In this document: in pieces, positions 8,706 through 17,290 of the stretch
How positions within the stretch are numbered: the first letter of the stretch is position 1
Layout of the letters: every line of letters begins with the position of its first letter
NCBI RefSeq assembly: GCF_900537115.1
Contig: NZ_UNRG01000001.1
Span: 621,121 to 685,120 of the forward strand
Origin: Arthrobacter sp. Alg241-R88
GTDB taxonomy: Bacteria; Actinomycetota; Actinomycetes; Actinomycetales; Micrococcaceae
DNA length: 64,000 nt
Reading direction: 5' to 3'
The notes under the pieces: model-generated
Database searches by the model: none
Told to the model about the DNA's origin: nothing
What the model saw: only the letters and a program-made list of their open reading frames with translations
Program-made: the position numbers and the translations under genes

Positions 8706-10469
8706 ATGCCGGTCAGGCGTTTGATGCAGTTCATCACCGCAGCGGTAGCTGCAGCCGTAGTGCTTTCGGGCTGCTCGGGCGGGGGAGGTCCCACTCCTGT
8801 GGTGGTGGGAGAGGCGAAACGGGGTGGCAGCGCCACCGTTGCCGAGGTCAACGCCTTCTCGTCCTTCAACCCGTACAGCACTGATGGCAACACGGACATC
8901 AACTCCAAGATCGGGCACATCACCCACTCAGGGTTCTACTACCTGGACGACTCCTCCACCGTGGTGCGCAACGAAAAGTTCGGACGCTTCGAAAAGGTGT
9001 CCGACGAGCCGCTCAAGGTGAGGTACACCGTCAACGAGGGCGTCACCTGGTCTGACGGCGAAGCGATCGACGCCGGCGACCTCCTGTTGAGCTGGGCTGC
9101 CGGCTCCGGATACTTTGACGACGCCGATCCACTGGCCGGAACCGGAACCAGGTATTTCTCCACCGCCGCCGATACCAGCGGGCTGGCGGGAACCGTTCTT
9201 CCCGAGATCGGCGAGGACGGGCGTTCCATCACCCTGGAGTACGAAGTGCCGTACGCCGATTGGGAAGTGGCGTTCGACGTCGGCCTGCCGGCGCACGTCG
9301 TGGCCGCGAAGAGCGGCCTGAACGATGAGGAAGACCTCATCGGCCTGGTCAAGGACTCACCTCGCGGGGATGTCGAAGAACCGGCGGTCAATACGGCCCT
9401 GAAGCAGGTCAGTGACTTCTGGAACTCCGGTTTCGACACCAAGGGCCTTCCCGATGACCCCTCGCTCTACCTCTCCAGTGGACCGTACATCGTGCGGGAC
9501 ATCGTCCCCGAGGTTTCCATGAAGCTGGTCCGCAACCGCGACTACGTCTGGGGCCAGGAACCGTGGCTTGATGAGATCAACATCCGGTTCACCGGCGCGT
9601 TGCCGGCGGCTTTGGATGCCCTCCGGAACGGGCAGGCGGACATCATCTCGCCCCAACCCTCTGGCGGCAGCGACAATCTGTTCACGGGCCTGGTTGAACA
9701 GGGCATCACCATTGAGCGTTACAACCAGTCCGGGTATGACCACCTGGACCTCAGCTTTTCCGGGCCCTTCGACCGCGACGGCGTACGGGAGGCGTTCCTC
9801 AAGACGGTCCCGCGGCAAGCCATTGTCGATGCCGTCGTCGGGGACCTGCTGCCGGATGCCAAGCCCCTCGACTCGCATGTGTTCCTGCCTGGGCAGCCAA
9901 AGTACGAAGATACCGCGAAGAACAACGGATCCGCGGATTACGCCGAGGTGGACATCGAGGGTGCCAGGGAGCTCCTTGATGGTGAAACTCCCACCGTCCG
10001 GATCCTCTACAACCGCGATAACCCCAATCGCGCCCAGGCTTTTGAGCTGATCCGGGACTCGGCAGCCCTGGCGGGCTTCCAGGTTGTCGACGCCGGACAA
10101 GGCAACGCAGACTGGGCCAGGGCCCTGGGCGGTGGCGGGTACGACGCAGCACTGCTCGGCTGGATCGGCACCGGGGTGGGCGTCAGCCGCGTTCCGCAGA
10201 TCTTCCGCACCGGCGCCGGCAGCAATTTCAACGGATTCTCGGACGGCGACGCCGACAAGGCGATGGAAGAACTCGCCCGGACCACTGACCTGGCCAAACA
10301 GGACGAGATCCTGGCGCAAATCGATAAGCAGGTATGGGAGAACGCTTACGGGCTCCCGCTGTACCAGACTGTGGGCACAACAGCCTTCAGTGCCCGGATT
10401 GCCGGCGTCAAGCCAAGCCCGGGCCCCTTGGGCGTCTGGTGGAATGCCTGGGACTGGCGGCTGGTTTAG
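8706..10469 (+). CDS. Oligopeptide-type ABC transporter binding lipoprotein
   Basis: 587-residue SBP_bac_5 family protein. The signal peptide ends in lipobox LSGC (Cys about 23), so the mature protein is a membrane-anchored lipoprotein. Family segments include VKYTV-like VRYTVNEGVTWSDGEAIDAGDLLLSW, SSGPYIV and the C-terminal NAYGLPLYQTVG. It lies directly upstream of a second binding protein (36% shorter intergenic context has a separate promoter) and the opp permeases, so it may feed the same transporter or be a paralogue with another peptide specificity. ATG 8706 has AGGAGG 4 nt upstream. Confidence 0.88.
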   Translation: MPVRRLMQFITAAVAAAVVLSGCSGGGGPTPVVVGEAKRGGSATVAEVNAFSSFNPYSTDGNTDINSKIGHITHSGFYYLDDSSTVVRNEKFGRFEKVSDEPLKVRYTVNEGVTWSDGEAIDAGDLLLSWAAGSGYFDDADPLAGTGTRYFSTAADTSGLAGTVLPEIGEDGRSITLEYEVPYADWEVAFDVGLPAHVVAAKSGLNDEEDLIGLVKDSPRGDVEEPAVNTALKQVSDFWNSGFDTKGLPDDPSLYLSSGPYIVRDIVPEVSMKLVRNRDYVWGQEPWLDEINIRFTGALPAALDALRNGQADIISPQPSGGSDNLFTGLVEQGITIERYNQSGYDHLDLSFSGPFDRDGVREAFLKTVPRQAIVDAVVGDLLPDAKPLDSHVFLPGQPKYEDTAKNNGSADYAEVDIEGARELLDGETPTVRILYNRDNPNRAQAFELIRDSAALAGFQVVDAGQGNADWARALGGGGYDAALLGWIGTGVGVSRVPQIFRTGAGSNFNGFSDGDADKAMEELARTTDLAKQDEILAQIDKQVWENAYGLPLYQTVGTTAFSARIAGVKPSPGPLGVWWNAWDWRLV

Positions 10470-10642
10470 AGCCGATTGATGACCTGCCGCGGGGTGCGTG
10501 GGGCGGTTCACATTTCCGATTCGCAGTTCCGCCTACCGGCGAGTAGCATGTGACTTGCACAACTTCCGTTGACCGACTAGGCGTTCAGTTCGAGCCGGTC
10601 ACGGTTTGGCAACGGAGTACCAGCATCTGGACTTTGTGCGGT

Positions 10643-10648
10643 TAGGCT
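10643..10648 (+). promoter_or_regulatory. Possible -10 of the opp operon
   Basis: TAGGCT would start RNA at about 10655, giving a leader of about 90 nt that ends with AGGAGG before oppA. Confidence 0.4.
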
Positions 10649-10747
10649 ACTCGTATATGTAGGTTGCGTCACAGTTGAAAGCTGCGTCTCGCCTGCGGGG
10701 AAGCACAAGATTCCCCTCGTTTTCTCCCACAACTCATAGGAGGCGGA

Positions 10748-12418
10748 ATGCGTTTTGCGCGCACTTCCAAAGCACTGGGCATCGTGGCAATCGCCGCACT
10801 CGCCCTGACCGGCTGCGGCGCTGGAGGCGGCAGCAATGACGGTGCCAGCCAGTCGGCCGGCGACCCCAGTAAGGTCATCACCGCCTACAGCAACGAACCA
10901 CAGAACCCGCTGCTGCCGGCAAACACCAACGAAGTTTATGGCGGCCGCGTCGTAGAACTTCTCTTCGAAGGCCTGACCAGCTACGACCCCAGTGGGCAGT
11001 CAGTCAACGCCCTGGCCGAGTCCATCGAATCCCCGGACGGCCAGAACTACACCATCAAGGTGAAGAGCGGCACGAAATTCACCAACGGTGAGGAAGTTAC
11101 TGCCAAGAGCTTCGTCGACGCCTGGAACTTTGCTGCACTGAGCACCAATGCCCAGGCCAACAGCAGCTTCTTTGAGTCGATTGAAGGCTACGACGCCGTC
11201 AGCGCCACCAAGAAGGAAGGCGAGACCGAGGTCCCCGCCCCCACCTCCCAGACCCTCTCGGGCCTGGTCCTCAAGGACGACACCACCATTGAGGTCAAGC
11301 TGACCCAGCCTGAGGCCGACTGGCCGCTGCGCCTTGGCTACACCGCCTTTATGCCGCTTCCGTCCCAGGCGATCGCCGATCCGAAGGCCTTCGGCGAGAA
11401 CCCGGTAGGCAACGGCCCGTACAAGATGGCCAAGGAAGGCGCCTGGCAGCACGACAGCCAGATTGAACTCGTCAAGAACGAGGACTACGCCGGCCCCCGT
11501 GAAGCGAAGAACGGCGGCGTAACCTTCAAGTTCTACACCGATCCGGCTCCCGCCTACACCGACATCCAGGCCAACAACCTGGACGTTACCGACGTCCTTC
11601 CGACGAACGCCTTGAAGACCTACACCACGGACTTCCCGGAGAACCACCTGAACAAGCCGTACGCCGGCAACTCCACCCTGAACATCCCGGGCTACCTGCC
11701 CGAGTTCCAGGGCGAGGCAGGCAAGCTGCGCCGTCAGGCAATCTCCATGGCGATCAACCGTGACGAGATCACCAAGGTGATCTTCAGCGGCACCCGCATC
11801 CCGGCCAAGGACTTCACCTCCCCGGCAGTGGATGGCTACAACGACAACGTCGAGGGTTCCGAGGTCCTGAAGTTTGACGCTGCAAAGGCAAAGGAAGCCT
11901 GGGACAAGGCCAACGCCATCAGCCCCTGGCCCGCAGACAAGACCCTCCAGCTCGCCTACAACACTGATGGCGGCAACAAGGAATGGATCGACGCTGTTGC
12001 CAACAACCTGAAGAACAACCTGGGTATCCAGGCCGAGGGACAGCCGTTCGCCAAGTTCGCTGAGATCCTTGACCTCCGCAAGGCGCAGACCCTTCCCGGC
12101 TTCACCCGGGCAGGCTGGCAGGCCGACTACCCGTCGCTCTACAACTTCCTCGGCCCGCTCCTGAAGACCGGTGCCAGCGCCAACTACGAGGGCTACTCGA
12201 ACCCCGAATTCGACAAGCTCCTCGATGAAGGACTGGGTGCCAAGTCCACGGACGACGCCAACGCCAAGTTCACCGAGGCCCAGGAGATCCTGTTCCAGGA
12301 CCTGCCCAACCTCCCGCTGTGGTACTCCGCCCGCCAGGTCGTGTGGAGCCAGAACGTGACGAACGTGGACAGCGGCTGGAACGGTGTCATTCAGTACTAC
12401 AACATCACCGCGAAGTAG
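10748..12418 (+). CDS. oppA: Oligopeptide ABC transporter binding lipoprotein
   Basis: 556-residue SBP_bac_5 lipoprotein with signal peptide and lipobox LTGC (Cys about 25). It shows the typical opening of the mature domain (ITAYSNEPQNPLLPANTNEVYGGRVVELLFEGL), the VKSGTKFTNGEEVTAKSFVDAW segment and a C-terminal peptide-binding lobe. It is the proximal gene for oppB-oppC-oppDF. ATG 10748 has AGGAGG just upstream at 10738-10743. A stable hairpin between this gene and oppB probably raises binding-protein yield relative to the membrane components. Confidence 0.92.
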   Translation: MRFARTSKALGIVAIAALALTGCGAGGGSNDGASQSAGDPSKVITAYSNEPQNPLLPANTNEVYGGRVVELLFEGLTSYDPSGQSVNALAESIESPDGQNYTIKVKSGTKFTNGEEVTAKSFVDAWNFAALSTNAQANSSFFESIEGYDAVSATKKEGETEVPAPTSQTLSGLVLKDDTTIEVKLTQPEADWPLRLGYTAFMPLPSQAIADPKAFGENPVGNGPYKMAKEGAWQHDSQIELVKNEDYAGPREAKNGGVTFKFYTDPAPAYTDIQANNLDVTDVLPTNALKTYTTDFPENHLNKPYAGNSTLNIPGYLPEFQGEAGKLRRQAISMAINRDEITKVIFSGTRIPAKDFTSPAVDGYNDNVEGSEVLKFDAAKAKEAWDKANAISPWPADKTLQLAYNTDGGNKEWIDAVANNLKNNLGIQAEGQPFAKFAEILDLRKAQTLPGFTRAGWQADYPSLYNFLGPLLKTGASANYEGYSNPEFDKLLDEGLGAKSTDDANAKFTEAQEILFQDLPNLPLWYSARQVVWSQNVTNVDSGWNGVIQYYNITAK

Positions 12419-12448
12419 TTCTGAGACCGTCCAACTCAACTAGCTAGT

Positions 12449-12474
12449 GGGGGCCCGGCAATAGCCGGGCCCCC
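12449..12474 (+). terminator. Hairpin between oppA and oppB
   Basis: 11-bp GC-only stem (12449-12459 with 12464-12474, loop AATA) without T-run. It probably protects or partly terminates the oppA message, giving more binding protein than permease. Confidence 0.6.
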
Positions 12475-12547
12475 ATAGCCTTGATACCGGCAGGAAGCTG
12501 TCCCACATGAATTTCCCCACATCTCCAACGTCTTCGGAGGGTCTGCT

Positions 12548-13477
12548 GTGATCCAGTTCATTCTCCGGCGACTGCTCCAAGTCATCCCCGTTTTCCTGGG
12601 CACAACCCTGCTGGTGTACTTCATGGTGTTTGCCCTTCCCGGGGATCCCATCAGGGCACTCTTCGGAGACCGCCCGCCGAGCGAGGCTGTCATCGCGGCC
12701 CTCCGCCAGCAGTACAACCTCGACCAGCCGTTCTGGGTCCAGTACGGCTTGTTCCTCAAGAACCTCTTTACGTTCAACCTGGGCGTCGACTTTACCGGCC
12801 AGCCCATCGCGGCAACCCTTGGCCGGGTCTTCCCCGTCACCGTGATGCTCGCCATCGAAGCCCTCGTTATCCAGGCCGTGTTCGGCATCGGCTTCGGTCT
12901 CATCGCCGGCCTCCGCAAGGGCAAGATCTTCGATTCGTCAGTGCTGCTCGCCTCGCTCGTTGTCATCGCCATTCCCATCTTTGTCCTCGGCTTCGTGCTG
13001 CAGCTGGTCTTCGGCGTATACCTTGGCTGGGCCAAACCCACAGTGGGCACGGACGTCAGCTGGAGTACATTGCTGCTTCCGGCCTTCGCGCTGGCGCTGG
13101 TGTCCTTCGCCTACGTGCTCCGCCTCACCCGGGCATCGGTCATTGAAAACTCAACTGCTGATTACGTCCGTACCGCGACGGCAAAGGGGCTGTCCCGGCC
13201 GCGGGTAGTGATGGCGCACATCCTCCGCAACTCGATGATTCCCGTTGTTACCTACCTGGGCGCGAGCCTCGGCGGTTTGATGGGCGGCGCCATTGTTACC
13301 GAAGGCATCTTCAACGTTCCCGGCGTAGGGCAGAAGCTCTACCAGGCAATTCTCCGCAGCGAAGGCCCAACCGTCGTCGCCATCGTGAGTGTGCTGGTGC
13401 TGGTCTTCGTTATCGCCAACCTGCTGGTTGATCTGCTGTACGCCTGGCTTGACCCGAGGATTCGCTATGAAAAGTAA
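12548..13477 (+). CDS. oppB: Oligopeptide ABC transporter permease OppB
   Basis: 309-residue inner-membrane permease with six predicted helices. It begins with the family N terminus IQFILRRLLQVIPVFLGTTLLVYFM and carries the cytoplasmic EAA loop (YVRTATAKGLSRPRVVMAHILRNSMIPVVTYLG) that docks on the ATPase. It pairs with oppC, whose start overlaps its end by 11 nt, so the two are translationally coupled. GTG 12548 is preceded by GGAGG at 12536-12540. Confidence 0.94.
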   Translation: MIQFILRRLLQVIPVFLGTTLLVYFMVFALPGDPIRALFGDRPPSEAVIAALRQQYNLDQPFWVQYGLFLKNLFTFNLGVDFTGQPIAATLGRVFPVTVMLAIEALVIQAVFGIGFGLIAGLRKGKIFDSSVLLASLVVIAIPIFVLGFVLQLVFGVYLGWAKPTVGTDVSWSTLLLPAFALALVSFAYVLRLTRASVIENSTADYVRTATAKGLSRPRVVMAHILRNSMIPVVTYLGASLGGLMGGAIVTEGIFNVPGVGQKLYQAILRSEGPTVVAIVSVLVLVFVIANLLVDLLYAWLDPRIRYEK

Positions 13478-14417
13478 CCAAGACACCACGCATTTCGTTG
13501 CCCCCATCGAGGAAACCCCTCTGCTGGCAACGGATGCTGTTAAGACGGACCAAGCCCCGCTGAGCCTGTGGGCAGACGCCTGGCGCAAGCTCCGCCGTCG
13601 TCCGCTGTTCATCGTCTCGGCAGTGATGATCCTGGTCATCCTGGTTGTGGCGTTCTTCCCGGGCCTGTTCACCCAGACGGCACCCAACGACAACTGCCAG
13701 TTGGCCAACTCGGACGGCGCACCATCGGCCGGCCACCCGTTCGGGTTCACCTTCCAGGGCTGCGACGTGTACGCCCGCGTCATTTACGGCACGCAGGCTT
13801 CCGTCATGGTTGGTGTCTTCGCCGTCATCGGCGTGCTCATCATCGGTGTGACCCTCGGCGCGCTTGCCGGTTTCTACGGCGGATGGGTCGATTCCGTCAT
13901 CGCCCGCCTCGGGGATATCTTCTTCGCGCTTCCGCTGGTGCTGGGCGCCCTGGTGGTGACCCAGCTGCCGTTCTTCCGCGAAAACAAGAGCGTGTGGACG
14001 GTCATCATGATCATCGTGCTGCTCGCGTGGCCGCAGATGGCAAGGTTGACCCGCGGGGCGGTGATCGAAGTCCGGAATGCGGACTTCATCACGGCAGCCC
14101 GTTCGCTGGGCGTGTCCCGGATCCAGAGCCTTATCAAGCATGTCCTGCCCAACGCCCTTGCCCCCATCATTGTGCTGGCCACCATGGAGCTCGGGGTGTT
14201 CATTGTGCTGGAGGCGACGTTGTCGTTCCTCGGCATTGGGCTCCCCGGCAGCATCATGTCCTGGGGCAATGACATCTCTGCGGCGCAGTCGTCCATCCGC
14301 ACCAACCCCGCAGTTCTGCTGTACCCGGCTGCCGCACTGTCCATCACCGTCCTGAGCTTCATCATGCTGGGCGACGCCCTGCGCGATGCTCTTGACCCGA
14401 AGAGCCGCCAGCGATGA
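13467..14417 (+). CDS. oppC: Oligopeptide ABC transporter permease OppC
   Basis: 316-residue permease. Soluble N terminus (about 40 residues) leads to AWRKLRRRPLFIVSAVMILVILVVAFFPGLF, the usual OppC entry helix, then the EAA loop (FITAARSLGVSRIQSLIKHVLPNALAPIIV). It makes the permease heterodimer with OppB. Start ATG 13467 is inside the end of oppB; the longer open frame to 13389 is oppB coding sequence in another frame. A small Cys-containing loop (PNDNCQLANSDG...FQGCDVYARV) lies outside the membrane and is typical of actinobacterial members. Confidence 0.94.
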   Translation: MKSNQDTTHFVAPIEETPLLATDAVKTDQAPLSLWADAWRKLRRRPLFIVSAVMILVILVVAFFPGLFTQTAPNDNCQLANSDGAPSAGHPFGFTFQGCDVYARVIYGTQASVMVGVFAVIGVLIIGVTLGALAGFYGGWVDSVIARLGDIFFALPLVLGALVVTQLPFFRENKSVWTVIMIIVLLAWPQMARLTRGAVIEVRNADFITAARSLGVSRIQSLIKHVLPNALAPIIVLATMELGVFIVLEATLSFLGIGLPGSIMSWGNDISAAQSSIRTNPAVLLYPAAALSITVLSFIMLGDALRDALDPKSRQR

Positions 14418-14428
14418 AGGAGGCACAC

Positions 14429-16135
14429 GTGACTACATCCGATGTCACTATCACCGAAGCCGGAACACCCGCAGACCGGCCGCTGCTGGAAATCCGCGAC
14501 CTCGCCATCACGTTCAACACCAGCAACGGCGAAGTCAAGGCTGTCCGCAACGCGCACCTGACCATCATGCCGGGTGAAACCGTGGCCATCGTGGGCGAGT
14601 CGGGGTCCGGAAAGTCCACCACCGCCCTGGCTGCCATTGGCTTGCTGCCCGGCAACGGGCGGGTCTCCGGCGGACAGATCCTGCTGGACGGCGAAGACAT
14701 CTCGCACGCGCCCGAAAAGCGGATGATCGAACTGCGCGGCAACACCATCGGTATGGTGCCCCAGGACCCCATGTCCAACCTCAACCCGGTGTGGAAAATC
14801 GGCTACCAGGTCAAGGAAACGCTGCAGGCCAACGGGCGTCCGAGTGGCCCCGAGGACATCGCCAAGGTCTTGTCCGAAGCCGGGCTGCCGGACTCCCACC
14901 GGCGCGCCAAGCAGTACCCCCACGAGTTCTCCGGCGGAATGCGCCAACGGGCCCTGATCGCGATCGGCCTGTCCTGCCAGCCGAGGCTGCTGATCGCCGA
15001 CGAACCCACGTCAGCTCTGGACGTTACGGTGCAGCGGCAGATCCTGGACCACCTCGAAGGCATGACCTCCGAGCTGGGCACAGCTGTCCTGCTGATCACC
15101 CACGACCTGGGCCTCGCGGCTGAGCGCGCGGACAAGGTTGTGGTGATGTACCGCGGGCAGGTGGTGGAGTCGGGGCCGTCGCTGGAGCTGCTGCAGAACC
15201 CGCAGCACCCCTACACAAAGCGGCTCGTCGAGTCTGCGCCCTCCTTGGCAAGCCGAAGGATCCAGGTTGCAAAGGAACAGGGCGTGGAAGCGGCTGATCT
15301 GCTCGCTCCGGCCGCCGTGGCACGTGCTGCCGACAACGTCCTGCAGATCCAGGACCTGCGGAAGGTGTACAAGCTTCGGCAGGGCCTGGGGAAATCGTCG
15401 GACTTCGCGGCCGTGGACGGCGTAAGCTTCGACGTCCTCCGGGGAACCACGACGGCGATCGTGGGGGAGTCGGGCTCCGGCAAGTCCACCGTGGCCAAGA
15501 TGGTGCTCCAGCTCGAGAAACCCACCGACGGCAAGATCCTTTTCGACGGCGTGGACACCTCGCTGCTGAAGCCTTCGGAGCTGTTCAAGTTCCGGCGCCG
15601 GGTCCAGCCCATCTTCCAGGATCCCTACGGTTCCCTGGACCCGATGTACAACATCTTCCGGACCATCGAGGAGCCGTTGCGGGTCCATAAGATCGGGAAC
15701 AAGGCCAGCCGGGAGAAAAAGGTCCGTGAACTGCTGGACCAGGTGGCGCTGCCGCAATCCACCATGCAGCGGTACCCGAACGAGCTCTCCGGCGGGCAGC
15801 GGCAGCGCGTCGCCATTGCGCGCGCACTTGCCCTGGATCCTGAAGTCATCATCTGTGATGAAGCAGTTTCCGCCCTCGACGTGCTGGTCCAGGCCCAGGT
15901 ACTGAATCTGCTCGCTGACCTTCAGTCCAACCTTGGGCTGACCTACCTCTTCATCACCCACGACCTCGCGGTGGTGCGGCAGATCGCGGACCACGTCTGC
16001 GTAATGGAGAAGGGGCGTCTGGTGGAGACCGGATCAACGGACGACGTCTTCGATGCACCGCAGCAGGAGTACACACAGGCACTGCTTAACGCCATCCCCG
16101 GTGCAAAGCTGATGCTGCCGCCGGAAGTGGCTTAG
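14429..16135 (+). CDS. Fused OppD-OppF peptide-transport ATPase
   Basis: 568 residues holding two complete ABC ATPase domains in one chain, corresponding to OppD plus OppF. Each half has Walker A GESGSGKST; signatures are FSGGMRQRA (first) and LSGGQRQRV (second); Walker B stretches are [12 protein letters not shown] and VIICDEAVSALD. Such fusions are common in actinobacterial peptide importers. GTG 14429 is preferred because AAGGAGG (14417-14423) lies 5 nt upstream; the ATG at 14414, overlapping the oppC stop, would place the Shine-Dalgarno inside the gene. Confidence 0.93.
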   Translation: MTTSDVTITEAGTPADRPLLEIRDLAITFNTSNGEVKAVRNAHLTIMPGETVAIVGESGSGKSTTALAAIGLLPGNGRVSGGQILLDGEDISHAPEKRMIELRGNTIGMVPQDPMSNLNPVWKIGYQVKETLQANGRPSGPEDIAKVLSEAGLPDSHRRAKQYPHEFSGGMRQRALIAIGLSCQPRLLIADEPTSALDVTVQRQILDHLEGMTSELGTAVLLITHDLGLAAERADKVVVMYRGQVVESGPSLELLQNPQHPYTKRLVESAPSLASRRIQVAKEQGVEAADLLAPAAVARAADNVLQIQDLRKVYKLRQGLGKSSDFAAVDGVSFDVLRGTTTAIVGESGSGKSTVAKMVLQLEKPTDGKILFDGVDTSLLKPSELFKFRRRVQPIFQDPYGSLDPMYNIFRTIEEPLRVHKIGNKASREKKVRELLDQVALPQSTMQRYPNELSGGQRQRVAIARALALDPEVIICDEAVSALDVLVQAQVLNLLADLQSNLGLTYLFITHDLAVVRQIADHVCVMEKGRLVETGSTDDVFDAPQQEYTQALLNAIPGAKLMLPPEVA

Positions 16136-16144
16136 CAGCCCTTC

Positions 16145-17020
16145 TTATTCACCGGTTGGAGCCGGAGCCTGCCGGCTCCGGCTCCAACTGCTTTCGCCCT
16201 GCACTATAGCCGGCTTACGCTCCAGGCCCAGGTCGCGCAGCCTGCGCTCCAGGAGCGCGCCGAGGGCCTGCCGGCCGCTGGGATTCATGTGCACGGCATC
16301 GGTGAGGTCCTTGGCCAGGCCGTACCTGGTGAGCCAGTCGCCCACGGAGACGAAGGGCAGGCCATGCGCGGCGGCCACCGATCCCAGCAGGGCATCAACT
16401 TCTGTGCGGCGGCCGCCCCCGTTGTTTTCGCCCCGGGCCAGGGTTCCTATCATCGCCATCGGGGTTCCCGGATAGCGTGCCTGCAACTCTGCAATTAACC
16501 GACCGGCATTGCCGGTGATCTGGCTGTCGGATGCCCCGCTGGAGGCGTCATTGCCGCCGCCCTGGATAACGATCAGCGCGGGAGTACCGGAGGGAATCAG
16601 CCAGTCACCCCGCAGGAGGGCGTCGATATAGTTGCCTGTCCTCCCGTTGGCTGACACGAATCCGGTGCCGCCCTTCCCGCCGAAGTACACCTTGTACCCG
16701 GCAGCAGAGAGGCCTTGGCGGGGCCAGCCGTCTGCCGGTTCCGACTGCGAATCCCCGATCAGGAGGACGGTTTTGCTGATATCGGGGACAACGGCTTCGA
16801 ACCGCCCATTAGCGGCGTTCAGGACGGGGAAGCCGGCACGCACCTGCCCGCCGGGTGCTCCTTCGGGACCGGCGGCCGCAGCGGCCGGAAGAGGATTTCC
16901 AAGGGCATGTCCGGACAGGCCGCATCCGGCGAGGGCCAGAACACCAGATAAGGCAATAACCGCGATGCCGCCCGACGCGGCGGAACGGGTCTGGGCCAAC
17001 GCAGGCGAGGCTTTGCGCAT
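16145..17020 (-). CDS. SGNH/GDSL-hydrolase-like lipoprotein
   Basis: 291 residues. Signal peptide with lipobox LAGC indicates a lipid-anchored exported protein. The hydrolase domain has block I GDSQSE (nucleophile Ser), a GGGND block III and DAVHMNPSG as the Asp-His block V, so it is probably an esterase, acyl esterase or deacetylase acting on cell-envelope glycans; the substrate is unknown. ATG 17020 places the signal peptide at the N terminus; the open frame continues 52 residues upstream without signal character. Its last codons lie inside a perfect 15-bp inverted repeat shared with the end of the opp operon. Confidence 0.82.
   Translation of the reverse strand: MRKASPALAQTRSAASGGIAVIALSGVLALAGCGLSGHALGNPLPAAAAAGPEGAPGGQVRAGFPVLNAANGRFEAVVPDISKTVLLIGDSQSEPADGWPRQGLSAAGYKVYFGGKGGTGFVSANGRTGNYIDALLRGDWLIPSGTPALIVIQGGGNDASSGASDSQITGNAGRLIAELQARYPGTPMAMIGTLARGENNGGGRRTEVDALLGSVAAAHGLPFVSVGDWLTRYGLAKDLTDAVHMNPSGRQALGALLERRLRDLGLERKPAIVQGESSWSRSRQAPAPTGE
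16155..16188. terminator. Two-way hairpin between oppDF and the SGNH gene
   Basis: Perfect 15-bp stem (16155-16169 with 16174-16188) just after the oppDF stop. On the minus strand it lies within the last codons of the SGNH-hydrolase gene. Confidence 0.65.
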
Positions 17021-17182
17021 CTGGTGTCTTTCGGGCTTGCACGGTCTGTCAGAGCAATCATGTGGCATACCAACCTGTATGGCCAGTGATATTGCCCACA
17101 ATTTCTGCTGCGGCGCAACGCCGGGGTGCGCTGGGACCCGCACGCCGCCGGAAAAATTTAGGCCAATAAATGGCACAGAGGC

Positions 17183-17188
17183 TAGACT
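17183..17188 (+). promoter_or_regulatory. Possible -10 of typA
   Basis: TAGACT, about 100 nt before ATG 17291, in the 270-nt gap divergent from the SGNH lipoprotein gene. I see nothing else definite in this gap. Confidence 0.4.
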
Positions 17189-17290
17189 TGGGGAAGGTGC
17201 CCTGTGCTAAGGGCCTGATCCGTCGTGCGTTCCAGTTGGAAATGTCGCGATACAACAGCTGACTTTCACCACTGAATCGAGCCATTACGC

